DNA from: Turritopsis dohrnii
Taxonomy: Eukaryota; Cnidaria; Hydrozoa; Anthoathecata; Oceaniidae
Length of the DNA stretch: 64,000 nucleotides
Reading direction: 5' to 3'
NCBI GenBank assembly: GCA_027922465.2
Contig: BQMF02000176.1
Location: forward strand, 620,001-684,000
Below the pieces are notes generated by a model that saw only the letters and a list, made by a program, of their open reading frames with translations, was not told the origin of the DNA and made no database searches. Position numbers and translations under genes: made by a program. Of this stretch, positions 1-9,949 are shown piece by piece (position 1 is the first letter of the stretch; each line of letters opens with the position of its first letter).

Positions 1-308
1 GCAAGAAGCCCTACGGGTGGGGTTAGTTATCAGTATTTCTTCTTTAGATATGGGCTGCCCATTATTTGCAATAAAATCTTCGGCTTCTTCTTTCAAAATA
101 TTTTTCAGTGGTAAAGGCAAATTAAAGACGCTTTCAGTTCACCAAATTATTTATTTTATTGTGATCATAGTAGTTTTCAGAGATTTGCCGATAGCTTCAA
201 ACCAAACGTATGCAGCTTCCCAGGTAAAGTAAAAATTACATAGATTCAAAGTGTCTGCGGCTGAATATACAAACTAATTTATCACATAGGATTAAGAATT
301 CATTTGTT
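1..308. other. Window edge, weak open frame with a splice-donor-like site
   Basis: A 71-codon open frame (17-232, + strand) contains a hydrophobic stretch rich in I, V and F. It ends just after a good 5' splice-site match at 222/223 (CAG|GTAAAGT). It could be an upstream exon, but no family is recognisable and the frame may be chance. From 228 onward the frame of the downstream ankyrin gene is open, and an AG at 314-315 after a T-rich run could be its acceptor. Confidence 0.12.
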
Positions 309-1016
309 GTGTTAGATGCCGTTGCAGCTATGCGTGATGGAAAAGACAGCAAGAAACTTCGAATTTCATTAAAAACGAGGCATATTCAAAAAAGAAGATA
401 TGAACTACTAGAAGCTGCAATTGAAAATAACCAATGGAAAATGGTAAAAATGATATTGGACAATATGAACGTTAATGTCAATGGAATGTTTGTTACAGAG
501 TTGCTAAGCTGCTATATGGATTATACAAGTACTAATCACAGATATACGGCGCTTATGGTAGCATCTGCACTTGGATACATAGAATGTATGAAAGTGTTAC
601 TAGAGAAGAACGCTAATGTTGATATCAAGACGGACGATGGATATACTGCAATTATGCTTGCAACAATAGTTGGAAACACTGAATGTGTGAAACTTCTACT
701 AGAAAAGAACTGTGGCGTAGATAGCGAAGATACTGACGGAGATACTGCACTGATGCTTGCATCAAGGTTTGAAAACTCTGAATGTGTGAAACTGTTACTA
801 GAAAAGAATTGCGATGTAGACAACCAAAATACAGACGGATATACTGCACTTATGTATGTATCAGAGAATGGACTCACTGAATGCATGAAACTGCTACTAG
901 AAAAGAACTGTGATGTAGATCACAAAAATATTAACGGAGATACTGCCCTTATGCTTGCATCAAACAATGGACACGCAGAATGCGTGAAACTGCTTTTAGA
1001 AAAAACTGTAAAATAG
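309..1016 (+). CDS. Ankyrin-repeat protein (probably an incomplete or frameshifted gene)
   Basis: The frame encodes about five consecutive 33-residue ankyrin repeats from about residue 77 on. Each follows the pattern TALMLAS...ECVKLLLEKN.DVD...DG, and a more divergent helix pair precedes them (LLEAAIENNQWKMVKMIL). Such repeats form a protein-binding scaffold, so no specific partner can be named. The first ATG is at 330. The frame is open upstream to 228 and a possible splice acceptor lies at 314-315, so this may be an internal or terminal exon. The frame stops at 1014-1016 in the middle of a repeat, immediately after an A6 run at 1000-1005. One extra base there would restore the repeat pattern, which then continues downstream. 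The ankyrin assignment is secure; whether the gene is functional is not. Confidence 0.75.
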   Translation: MLDAVAAMRDGKDSKKLRISLKTRHIQKRRYELLEAAIENNQWKMVKMILDNMNVNVNGMFVTELLSCYMDYTSTNHRYTALMVASALGYIECMKVLLEKNANVDIKTDDGYTAIMLATIVGNTECVKLLLEKNCGVDSEDTDGDTALMLASRFENSECVKLLLEKNCDVDNQNTDGYTALMYVSENGLTECMKLLLEKNCDVDHKNINGDTALMLASNNGHAECVKLLLEKTVK

Positions 1017-1189
1017 ATAACAAAAATATTGACGGACGTACTGCACTTTTGCTTTCAAAAATGTATGGATACCTTGAATGCGTAACGTATGCGTTCTCGG
1101 AAAATATGAGTGTTAGCTTAACGACAACCAATTTACTGTATATAAAAAACAATCCTTTATGTTTCTACCAAAACAAACAAAAAATTTAA
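1006..1189 (+). pseudogene. Out-of-frame continuation of the ankyrin repeats
   Basis: In the next frame the sequence continues the repeat pattern (NCKIDNKNIDG, then RTALLLSKMYGYLECV) and ends in a low-complexity tail before a stop at 1187-1189. It completes the sixth repeat of the preceding gene. The break therefore looks like a single-base deletion in the A run at 1000-1005, either a real mutation or a sequencing error. Confidence 0.6.
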
Positions 1190-2279
1190 CTTTGAATTGC
1201 TTTTTTTTTAAGTATTAATTGAAACATGAATGATGATGTCCACGATTATAGAAATACAGCAAGAGAATAATCTCATTAAAAATGTCTTTTAAATTATTTT
1301 CGTGTTACGGCTGCAGCTGGTTCTTTGATTGCAGTCAAGTGTAACCTTTTAGATCCCTTAACAGTTGCGTCTACCTTATAGTCACTTCACGAAAAGATAG
1401 ATAGATAAACATAAAAGTTAGATAAACATCGTGTTTTCATATTTACTGAGATTTTCTGTGTTGGACACAATCAGATGTTACCTGCGGTTTCCCTACGGAT
1501 ATGTACATCTTTTCTGTGAATGATTTCTTAAGAAAATATCATGTTTACAGTGGCAAAAAACATGGCAACTTGAGGAAACTTCATTGCTGAATATTCCCGA
1601 AAATATAGCAAAAGTTCTTGTTTGTTTTGCCAGAATATATGCCTAGTAAGTCGGAACACTTGACAGCGTGAGCATTTCAATTTCGTGGCATTTCATTTTG
1701 ATAACATGAGAATATAAGCGCGAAAGAAGTTATGATATCATGAGGAAATCAGTAGCAAAATGTAGAGTAGGAAACGGTATAGGAAAGAAAGCTAAAGCTC
1801 GGATAGTGAAATTTTTATCTACAAATTATACAAACAATATACATCTCGAACTCTCAACCGGATAAAAAATTGGAGATTCGAAATAACTGCACTTATATAT
1901 GAGATTGATGACATTTATAGCGGACTGTAAATCCTGATGGGATAAAGGTTTTTGTTCCAGATAGTGCAAAGTTCATGTTTAAGATAACGAAAGTAAATTG
2001 TACGTATATGACCTTAACTTCGATCATCACTCTGGTTTGTTTTATTGAAACTGCCCTCTTTCCTATATGAAAGTGATGCAAACAATATATTTCTAATCAT
2101 CAGGCTACCTATCTACCATTATGTCTTACCAACTTACTTACTGATTTGGATCCAGATCCTTTAACGTATTTTACAATAGATCACGTCACTCGTTATGCAT
2201 TTCAGACCTTAAATTAAACAAGAGGAACATAGGACTTAAGGTTTCCTCAAGTTGTGTACCTTAGAATCAGAAAGTTATA
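1190..2279. other. Intergenic, no gene recognised
   Basis: This AT-rich stretch has only short open frames without recognisable motifs. No repeat shared with the rest of the window was seen. The 5' part of the downstream Penelope-like element may begin here, but its boundary is not visible. Confidence 0.4.
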
Positions 2280-2952
2280 GTGGCATTAAAAAAAAATAGC
2301 ATTCTCAAATACAGTTTGACTAATAAGCATATGGGGTTTGTGAACATACGAATTGAAAATGTGAATCCATTCGTCCAAAATAAAGACGTATTAAAACCAC
2401 TTGTAAATGAAAAGGAAACGGAAATGGAAAGTCATGATACCATGTTTCACAAAGATTACGTCAGCGCCATTGTAACTCGTAAATTGAATGAAAACCGTGA
2501 AGCCTGACCTTTCATACAGATTACTTCCTTCTGTCACGTCAAACGATGTGTTATCCGAACTTGATAAATGTTTAGCGTTTTGTAAAAGCAAAAATGTTAA
2601 TGATGAGCTTGTGACGGATATCAATATCAAAACCTTAGCGTATATTAAAAATTGCAGGAATCAAAACATCCCCAGAAATATCCGCCTCACAAAGAAGTAT
2701 TTAACAGATAATAATTTACTTGCTGTTCCATTCGATAAAGGTATTGGAATATGCATAATGAAAAAGAGTACATACAATAACAAACTTGAGGACATAATAA
2801 AGTTACCTCAGTTTCAAAAGGTTTTACCAAAACGAAAAAATGAGAAAAATCCGATACTCAAAGAAGAAGAGAGAGTCATAACCTTACTTAAATCGTTGAA
2901 GGATCACAATAAAATTTCTGAAAGCCTTTATAAAGTTGAAGCCGATTGGTAG
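2280..2952 (+). pseudogene. N-terminal part of the Penelope-like reverse transcriptase, broken
   Basis: Two frames (2280-2507 and 2488-2952) carry the region upstream of the reverse-transcriptase core. The second includes the block VPFDKGIGICIMKKSTYNNK, which matches the conserved 'DKG..ivimk...Y' segment that precedes the RT fingers in Penelope-like elements. The frame change near 2490-2507, and another where the core begins (about 2930-2940), look like small indels rather than introns, because no GT-AG pair brackets them. Confidence 0.6.
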
Positions 2953-4354
2953 CCAACCGCCATGGTTATATGGTCTGGCAAAAATTCACAAACCGACGGT
3001 TCCTGTTCGCCCCGTACTATCGATGCCAGGTTCTGCTTATTTTAAAATAGCAAACCAAGTAGCTGACTGGTTGTCAGTTGTAGACGAGTGCAGAACGAAC
3101 TATTCTACAAAGAGCATTGCCGATAGTTTAAAAGATATAAAGTTGGAAGATGATGAACAACTTATTAGTTTCGATGTTACGTCCCTGTACACGAATGTAC
3201 CTGTACATGAAGCAATTAACGAATGCACTGAGTTACTATATTCTGGGAAATACGATAAGCCTCTGGTGGATAAAAACACTTTCATTGAATTACTCAAGAT
3301 TTGTAGCTGTGATATTACCATGTTAACAAACGATGGATATTACAAGCAAGTTGATGGCCTAGCGAAGGGAAGCCCACCTGCTCCACCCCTTGCAAACGGT
3401 TGGATGCATGAATTTGATAAGATTGTTAAAGGTGATGCAAGTTTATTTGCAAGATATATGGATGATTATTTACGCAATATTAAGACAGATCAAATAGAAA
3501 ATGTGCTTCATGATATAAATAATCTTCACCCATCATTAAGTTTTGCTGTTGAAAATGAAAGAAATTGCGAATTGCCATTCTTAGATATGTTAATTTGTCG
3601 AAAAGAAAATGGTCTAGAGTCTACTTGGTATACCAAAAAGACTGACACAGGTTTATTAATGAATTTCCATGCTCTGGCACCTAACAAATATAAACGGTCA
3701 GTAGTGTCTGGAATGGTTCACCGAATAATCAGAGCATGCAGTACATGGCAAAACATACACAAAAGTTTAGAGAAGGCTAAAAAGATATTACATGATAACC
3801 AATATCCATCAGCATTCTATGATCCAATCATTAAACAAACGTTGCAAAAATTGTTCCAAACTACACCAAAAGAACCTAAGGAAGAAACAGAAAAATCAGA
3901 GGAAGAGAAAACGATGATATTCATTCAGTACCGAGGGAAGCTTACTGATCGATTCCAGAAAGCACTTATAAAGTTAAAAGCCCCTTGTCAAGTTATTTTA
4001 ACACTGCGAAAGCTGAAAACCGTGCTACCGTCATTAAAAGAACCTGTTGATATGTCCTTTAGAAGTGGAGTGGTGTACGAAATTTGTTGTCCGCGATGTT
4101 CATCGCGCTATGTCGGTCAATCGTGTCGGCATCTCATCACCCGCATTAAGGAGCATGCAAGAGTTTCAGGTCCAGTCGGCTCACACTTTTCGTCCTGTGA
4201 AAGTATCGTTTCCATGGAAGCAGTTAAAGTTTTAGCTAACTCAAAGTCACAAAGGGAATTATTGATTTTGGAAGCTCTACTTATTAAAGAGATTAAACCG
4301 TCATTAAACACAAAAGACGAGCTCAAAAGTCATACTCTGTTATTAAAATTTTAA
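2936..4354 (+). CDS. Penelope-like reverse transcriptase with GIY-YIG endonuclease
   Basis: This 472-codon frame copies RNA into DNA and nicks the target in a Penelope-like element. Visible blocks in order: YGLAKIHKP and PVRPVLSMPG (residues 12-32, a hallmark of the group); RT motif A SFDVTSLYTNVP with catalytic D80; motif B around GSPPAPPLAN, which departs from the usual AMGSPLGP form; motif C YMDDYL near residue 175; and CELPFLDMLICR. From about residue 378 comes a GIY-YIG domain (GVVYEICCPRC...YVGQSCRHL..R..EH) including the Cys pair CPRC, ending with the conserved ...ALLIKEIKPSLN. The catalytic aspartates are present. Because the N-terminal part is out of frame, this copy is unlikely to be autonomous. 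Confidence 0.85.
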   Translation: MKPIGSQPPWLYGLAKIHKPTVPVRPVLSMPGSAYFKIANQVADWLSVVDECRTNYSTKSIADSLKDIKLEDDEQLISFDVTSLYTNVPVHEAINECTELLYSGKYDKPLVDKNTFIELLKICSCDITMLTNDGYYKQVDGLAKGSPPAPPLANGWMHEFDKIVKGDASLFARYMDDYLRNIKTDQIENVLHDINNLHPSLSFAVENERNCELPFLDMLICRKENGLESTWYTKKTDTGLLMNFHALAPNKYKRSVVSGMVHRIIRACSTWQNIHKSLEKAKKILHDNQYPSAFYDPIIKQTLQKLFQTTPKEPKEETEKSEEEKTMIFIQYRGKLTDRFQKALIKLKAPCQVILTLRKLKTVLPSLKEPVDMSFRSGVVYEICCPRCSSRYVGQSCRHLITRIKEHARVSGPVGSHFSSCESIVSMEAVKVLANSKSQRELLILEALLIKEIKPSLNTKDELKSHTLLLKF

Positions 4355-4466
4355 TAAGAAAAAAAAAAAAAATTTTTGCTTTTATTTTAATGTAGTGAAC
4401 GTATGTTGCATATATGTGAATACTTTGTTTTTAAATCTGTATTAACCGATTTTATTGCTATTTTAG

Positions 4467-4513
4467 ATTTTACCTGATGATGACTTGAATAAAGTCGAAA
4501 TATATCGTTAAAC
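4467..4513 (+). ncRNA. Candidate minimal type I hammerhead ribozyme
   Basis: The core CTGATGA (4474-4480) is followed by a stem II hairpin (GACTT/AAGTC) and GAAA (4497-4500). Next come a very short stem III (TATA) and TC (4505-4506), which would be the cleavage site before G4507. Stem I would pair the bases before CTGATGA (..TTTAC) with GTTAAAC after the site, with one mismatch. Penelope-like elements are known to carry such minimal hammerheads next to their coding region, and this one lies about 120 bases downstream of a Penelope-like frame. Activity is untested. Confidence 0.65.
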
Positions 4514-4985
4514 AAAATTGTTGGTCATTGAACTACAATTAAATCTGCCATAGTTAATTTTTTCCAATGGATCCATTGAACAAAGGGCGCATTAACTTAA
4601 TGTCGAAATCAAATTGATATAAATACAGAATCGAAGAATAAATCATCGGTAAACGTTTTAAAAGAAAACAAGATTGCGCTTGCGTTGCCCTAACAATCAA
4701 TTAAACTCTTTTCCTTATTAGGCAACAGATTTATGTAGCAGGACAGAAACCATAATGGTAATACGGTCAGCATCAACAGAAAGCATATGGGCAAGAACAA
4801 CTGCAACAACTTTGATACTTTAATTGGTTAAGCTTCAATATTCAGTTAGTAGTTGGACAGCTTTACGTTCTTACAACCTTACGTATTTGAACGTAGGTGA
4901 ACTTTCGTTTCTTCCAATTAAGTTGTCTTCAGAAGATGTTAATTGAAGATCTGATGTAGTATTTACTGAAAATAAAAGTGTAAAT
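4514..4985. other. Intergenic, no gene recognised
   Basis: This AT-rich sequence lies between the Penelope-like element and the next MITE. No frame or repeat could be assigned. Confidence 0.35.
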
Positions 4986-5357
4986 CCGGATCTCCACTAG
5001 ACCATTTTTAAGACGATCGTCTTAAATTTTCGCGTACACACATATGCGCAGAAGAGTAAAGCTGATCGTCGCGGCGAAGATATTCTCTCGACGAAAAGTA
5101 GAAATGACTTAAACTTTTCGTCATGCGAACGACGATCGCCAAATTCTAAACCAATGGCATTGCAAACATTTTTTACAACTTTCCAACATAACCAGTTTCA
5201 AGATGGCTAACAAAGTGGAAGGACACACTTACTGTTGATATTAATACTGTTAATATTAATATTCTTTTTCAGACGTTTTTAAGATCTCCACTTAACGATT
5301 TTTTCGTCGCGAAAAAAAATCGCTTCGCGCGAACTTTTTCGTCTAGTGGAGATCCGG
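4986..5357. mobile_element. MITE with 17-bp perfect terminal inverted repeats
   Basis: The 372-bp element starts with CCGGATCTCCACTAGAC and ends with its exact reverse complement. Just inside the left end is a further palindrome (AAGACGATCGTCTT), and a second partial terminus (AGATCTCCACTTAACG) lies near the right end. There is no coding capacity. The flanks TAAAT and CTTAAAT suggest a short target duplication, but it is not clear enough to name a superfamily. Confidence 0.75.
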
Positions 5358-6310
5358 CTTAAATAGTTGTGCATAACTGCACATTAAACCAATTAATTCC
5401 AGGCCCTTTTAACAAAATTCAGACCTTAAAGAAAATTTGCTTTAAAGAAATTATAACTTTACGACAGTACACCATCGCTGACTGAATGGGTTATTCCAAA
5501 TCCTTACTAAAATCCTTACTTATTTCCAATTTACGTCCTCTATATTTATTTAGTCCAACACCTAAAGTATCTCTGATAACAAATTCACTATTCAGTTGCA
5601 AGTTTTTGGGCACAAACATCCATAAGCATATACAAACAACTCCAGTCCAAAACACACTTAAACACTGTACTACGCTGTATGCAAATGAACTAGATTGTGA
5701 TACTATCTCTCAAATAAGCTTCTACAGGGAAGAAAAACCAACTCGTTTTGCACATGCCAACATTTCTTTATTAAAATCTCACGGTAAACCTACAAAATTC
5801 ACAAAGTGTTTCTGCAGCGCAAGGAGAGAATAGGATATTATAATCCATCAAGAAGCACCTGTTCTTACCTTAAAGCATGTGCTCTAATATCTTAAATATA
5901 TATACATATGTTTTGGGGAAAAAACAGAATTTGTGTAACATATAAAGATAAATAACCTACGCAAGTTCCGTGACTATTTTTCCTCCTTGTTAAACTTATC
6001 TCCTAATCAATTTGGATTTCTGGTTGTTAGCGCCTTAATTCGATATGCTTCAAATGAGATATATCATTGTTATACTATCGTATCTAAAGTCTAACTCTAT
6101 ATCTTCTTGGTCCTTTTTGACATAAATAAAAGGGATTTTCTCCCAGGATGCACTACGTTAATTGTAACGGTGGAGAGAGGGCGCATTGAAACGATTTGTT
6201 TATACGTTTGAGTGAAGTGCACCCTTTCAGCATTGCAATACATTTGCTTTCGCTACAATCTGGCGATATATCTTCCATACATCAATACCATGTTTTAAAC
6301 GCTCTGATCT
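5358..6310. other. Intergenic, one unrecognised open frame
   Basis: A 115-codon frame (5486-5833, +) has no recognisable motif and unremarkable composition; it may be chance. Nothing else stands out in this stretch. Confidence 0.25.
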
Positions 6311-6579
6311 GGAATAAAAAAGTTAAAAGTTACCAACAACCTGTGTTTAACTGGGACGTGTAGAGCAGCAACATTACACACGGCCGGCAAACACGAGCAA
6401 AAGAAAGGTCAGCCACCTTGGGGCGCTGACAATAAGAAATTCTTAAAACCAACTCCAGATAATATTTCATTAAAAAATCTTTTTCATCATGTTATTGATC
6501 CTAATCCGAAAACTTCCATTGGCAGTCGATTCGTCGTCGAAAAAGGCCTTGCACTTTTACTTCAATGCTGTCATTGAAG
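6311..6579 (+). other. Coding-like stretch, unrecognised
   Basis: About 89 codons are open without an obvious start. The second half reads like protein, with basic, proline and aromatic residues well mixed (for example KKGQPPWGADNKKFLKPTP, then SIGSRFVVEKGLALLL) before a TGA at about 6577. It could be a fragment of a retroelement gag/ORF1 or of a host exon; no family is recognised. The overlapping ATG-initiated frame (6489-6683) is probably its shadow. Confidence 0.2.
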
Positions 6580-6799
6580 AGAAAAAGAAACATGATAATT
6601 ATAATGAAATACAATGGCTTCAGGTAACGGACGCTTTTCGTGGAGCTCCCGAAGTTGCAATTAGATTTAATTACAAACCTTGATAAAATATAAATAAATT
6701 ATACTTATCAGATATTATTTCGCTTAGAGAAGAATTTATCGCCATTTGACAATACAACTCCCAAACGCCAGGAACTTGGAAAGTCTGATAAAGTGGTTC

Positions 6800-7025
6800 A
6801 ATTGGTAAAGATGCATCAACGGGAACACAAAGAGGAAGCGAGAGGAAGGAAACAATTTTTGCAATTTTTACAATCACTCTGTCTAGTGACATTGAAACTA
6901 ATTCTGATCCTCGCACCAAATCGCCGTCCTGTCAAGTTTGCAATTAAGCAATCCGAATCAATTCAAAAAGATAGCAATGTACCGCATGCATGCAATTCAT
7001 TCATTTCAAATGTCTATCAATAAAG
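6800..7025 (+). mobile_element. Remnant of a LINE ORF1-type zinc finger
   Basis: One + frame shows a PHD-like zinc-finger pattern, CQVCN, then QCTACMQFIHFKCLSIK (C-x2-C ... C-x2-C-x5-H-x2-C), with two in-frame stops. Such fingers occur in the first ORF of CR1/L2-type LINEs, which fits the LINE-rich surroundings. It may be an old 5' fragment unrelated to the minus-strand LINE beside it. Confidence 0.45.
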
Positions 7026-7046
7026 ACAAACACAGAGCATCAGACT

Positions 7047-9480
7047 ATTAGATTTTTATTTTATTTTATTTTATTTTATTTATTCTTTCTTTTAAGTTGA
7101 CAAATATTACAATAAAACCCTGATGATATTTACAGAAATACAAATAAATTAACAATAAATAAGCAGTAAAGAAAAAAAAGAAAACCCGAATAGCTTAAAA
7201 AAAGCTAACCGATGTCAAGGAATTAAATCGAGGTGCTTGTTGAGGATATTCTATCATCTGCGAAGGGGTACTCAGAGTCAAATAAAAGCCAATTCCCTGA
7301 TGTAAGCTTTGCAAAGTCTACATGGACAGTTTTGCGGCGTCCAATATTTTATGTTTGCTTTGAATGTTGTTAACGAAGGTACCTCCCTTATATCACTTGG
7401 AACTAAGTTCCAGATTTTTGGGCCTAGAACGGATACTGTTTCCGTGTCGTATGACACTTTCCTTACATTACGAGACCGAAAGTCATTTGGATTTCTCAGA
7501 TGGTTATTTGGTGTCTGTCCAGAAAATAGTTGTTGCATGATACTCGGACCAATAATATTTTTGGCTTTGAACATCTCAGTAGCTAATAGATGCAAATTTT
7601 TATGGGGAATTGTCACAGAATTATCTGTTAGTAGAAAATCTTGATAAGGTGAGTTGTGGTCGTTGTAGACAATCCTTAGTATTCTTTCATGCAGTCTTTT
7701 TATGCGACTGTTAGAGTTCTAATGTGATTCATCCACACTAATGAACAGTAACCATAGAGCAGAAGTATGATTTCATCAGAAGTTTTCTTTTATCTATTGT
7801 AAGGAAAGGTGATATCCTTACAAGAGCATGGAGTTTATGGCTCGCTTTATCACATAAACTTCCTACATGTTGTTCAAATGATAGTTTCTTGTCGAAGGTG
7901 ATTCCGAGCAACTTTTCAGTGCTGGAGTTTTGAATTTCAAAAGTACCAAGAGTTATTCTTGTTGCTCGTTAGAAGATGACATTGTTCTTTTTTCGCTTTC
8001 ATCCCATTATATAAAAACCATTAAAATATTTTTGTTGTTGCTGATTCAAGGTTTTCCAACACCTCCGGTATTTCCATACCACATACTATCAGCAAATCAT
8101 GCGGTAGACAGTCAAACGCTTTTGACAGGTTAGTAATGCTCCGTATTCACCACCCTTGTCTAAAATAACTTGAAATTTATTAAACAATATAATTAGGCAA
8201 TGCTGAGGGTTATGACATTTTCTGAAACCACATTGGAATTTAGAAAAGATGTTTCCGAGAAAGGCGGACATTTCCTCATGCATTAACTTTTCAAAGACCT
8301 TTGAAAGATTTGGTAAGATACTTATAGGTCTACAGTCAGATTTGCAGGTACGATTCCCTTTCTTAAAAACAGCTGTTACGATTGACTGTTTTAGTTTTTC
8401 AGGGAGAACGCTACTGGCAATACTATTGTCATGCATATGTGGAGCAAAAACCTCTCAATATGTTCTCTCATTATCCTAGTAGGAATGTCGCTAGACTGGA
8501 CAGCTTTTGAAGAGTTTAGGCTATCCAGTTTGTTTCTAATATTTTCTGAGGATGAAAATTTAAAGGGAAATTCTTCTCCTTCAGAGATGTTGTTAATACT
8601 GCAACAAAATTGCAACCTCAGTTTATCGGATGATACGCCTGCATCGCTATACAGAACTTCAGACGGTATATCAACGTTTCATTTTGGAACGATTGAGATA
8701 AAATAATCATTAAATATTTCCGCAATTTTTTCTTCATCCGATATAATTTCATCATCCTCAACTAAAGTTATACTTTCGTGATCGCCAGATTTATCAGAAA
8801 ATAAAGATTTCATAGTTTTCTAAAATGTCTTATTATTTGTGACAGATTTAGCGTCAAGGCTGTTGTGATGGAAAGACAATCAACTTTGTAAATAGCTGGG
8901 TAAGCGAGGCCCGTATTTAAATCTGCAACTTATGATAATATTACAGAACACAAAAAGAAACGATAGTTCTCGCACAGCTGTTATAATACTGGCGTTTTGT
9001 TTTTCTCAGTGAGCTGGTACACAAATTTCTTTGTCGAGCGAAAGTCGATTTATGTTCGTTACTTTCAGTTTTAAGGTACAGATTTTGTAGCCTTGACCTC
9101 GTCATGATTGCTTTACGGAGGACCCTGTTCCCACGTACATATTTCCGTTTTATTGGTGAATGTCTATCCAACAGGACCAAACAAATTTTGGTAAATAAGT
9201 CAAAGTCCAATTTGGAGTATCCTTTCGTAGATAACTGACTAAGAAGTTCATCCATTAATTTCGTATTAGAGGATTTTTTGTAGCCTCTCTATCGGATGAG
9301 ATTTGGCTTTTTCCTCCCAAAATGTGTTTTCATTACTGTGATTGTGATTTTGTGAAAATCCGATAGACCGGTCTCATAAACAGAAGAGTCGGCAAAACTA
9401 CGTGAACTATTCGTTAGCATTACTAATGCTAATCAAATAAGATAGTGAGTTTGGATTTTTAAAACAGGTTGGACAGATTG
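7047..9480 (-). mobile_element. Non-LTR retrotransposon (LINE), degraded, internally deleted
   Basis: Reading on the minus strand from about 9480, the pieces appear in LINE order. First is the end of an endonuclease domain (SSVYETGLSDFHKITITVMK), then the linker (CLVLLDRHSPIKRKYVRGN, LRKAIMTRSRLQN). RT follows: CRPISILPNLSKVFEKLM, QCGFRKCHNPQHCL, and motif A shifted out of frame after GALLT. Last come the thumb and C-terminal region, ending with SVLGPKIWNLVPSDIREVP and CPCRLCKAY at 7278. RT motifs B and C are missing, so there is a deletion near 8050-8100. The 3' end carries AATAAA and an (AAATA)n tail at 7047-7084. Several frameshifts make it inactive. Confidence 0.85.
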
Positions 9481-9546
9481 GACTTTTTATCAATGCACTT
9501 TATCTGATATGTATTCCACAAACAAAGACATTTAGATGAGTCTTTT

Positions 9547-9897
9547 AAGGCCATAATACACTATATGATTAATCATTATATGATTTGTAATATATGATTA
9601 ATCACAGTGTGTATTTCAGAAAAACATATGTTTTTTTACCTGTATGATTTGTAATATATGATTTTTAAAAAGTCACACGGTGTTCTACTTTTATGATTAA
9701 TCATAGACTTTTAACAATAGAATCTATTGTTGTTCGTCATGCAGCCAAAGCGCGAGAAAATTTTCTGTGCAGTTGACTGTATAATACTATGATTTTTTAC
9801 ATAGTGTGTATTTTCTCTTTATGCTATGATTTTTTTCATTCATCAAGTGCTTATTACAAATCATATATGATTAATCATATAGTGTATTATGGCCTTT
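9547..9897. mobile_element. MITE with about 30-bp terminal inverted repeats
   Basis: The element opens with AAGGCCATAATACACTATAT and closes with the reverse complement of this sequence; the match runs through GATTAATCAT. It is about 350 bp, non-coding, and rich in further copies of ATGATTAATCAT/TATATGATT. Flanking TTTAA on both sides looks like a target duplication. It sits exactly between two oppositely oriented LINE fragments. Confidence 0.8.
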
Positions 9898-9949
9898 AAT
9901 GAGTGTGAAAACGCAGAACTTGTAATCTTCAAAACTCACAGGACCACTT

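Larger units (their letters stand above)
2280..4513 (+). mobile_element. Penelope-like retroelement, frameshifted copy
   Basis: Three overlapping frames on the + strand together make the usual Penelope-like protein order: N-terminal domain, reverse transcriptase, GIY-YIG endonuclease. Two frame breaks, near 2500 and near 2930, interrupt it. The second is clear because the conserved GSQPPWLYGLAKIHKP block starts in a new frame right after the first frame ends. A short A-rich run (4360-4373) follows the stop, and a hammerhead-ribozyme-like core lies about 120 bases further on, as known for this retroelement class. No second flanking copy (pseudo-LTR) was found upstream, so the copy is probably 5' truncated. 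Confidence 0.85.

Noticed and set aside
5486..5833. 115-codon open frame
   Set aside because: Starts from an isolated ATG; no motif, no splice context and no repeated copy in the window. Kept only as a note in the intergenic entry.
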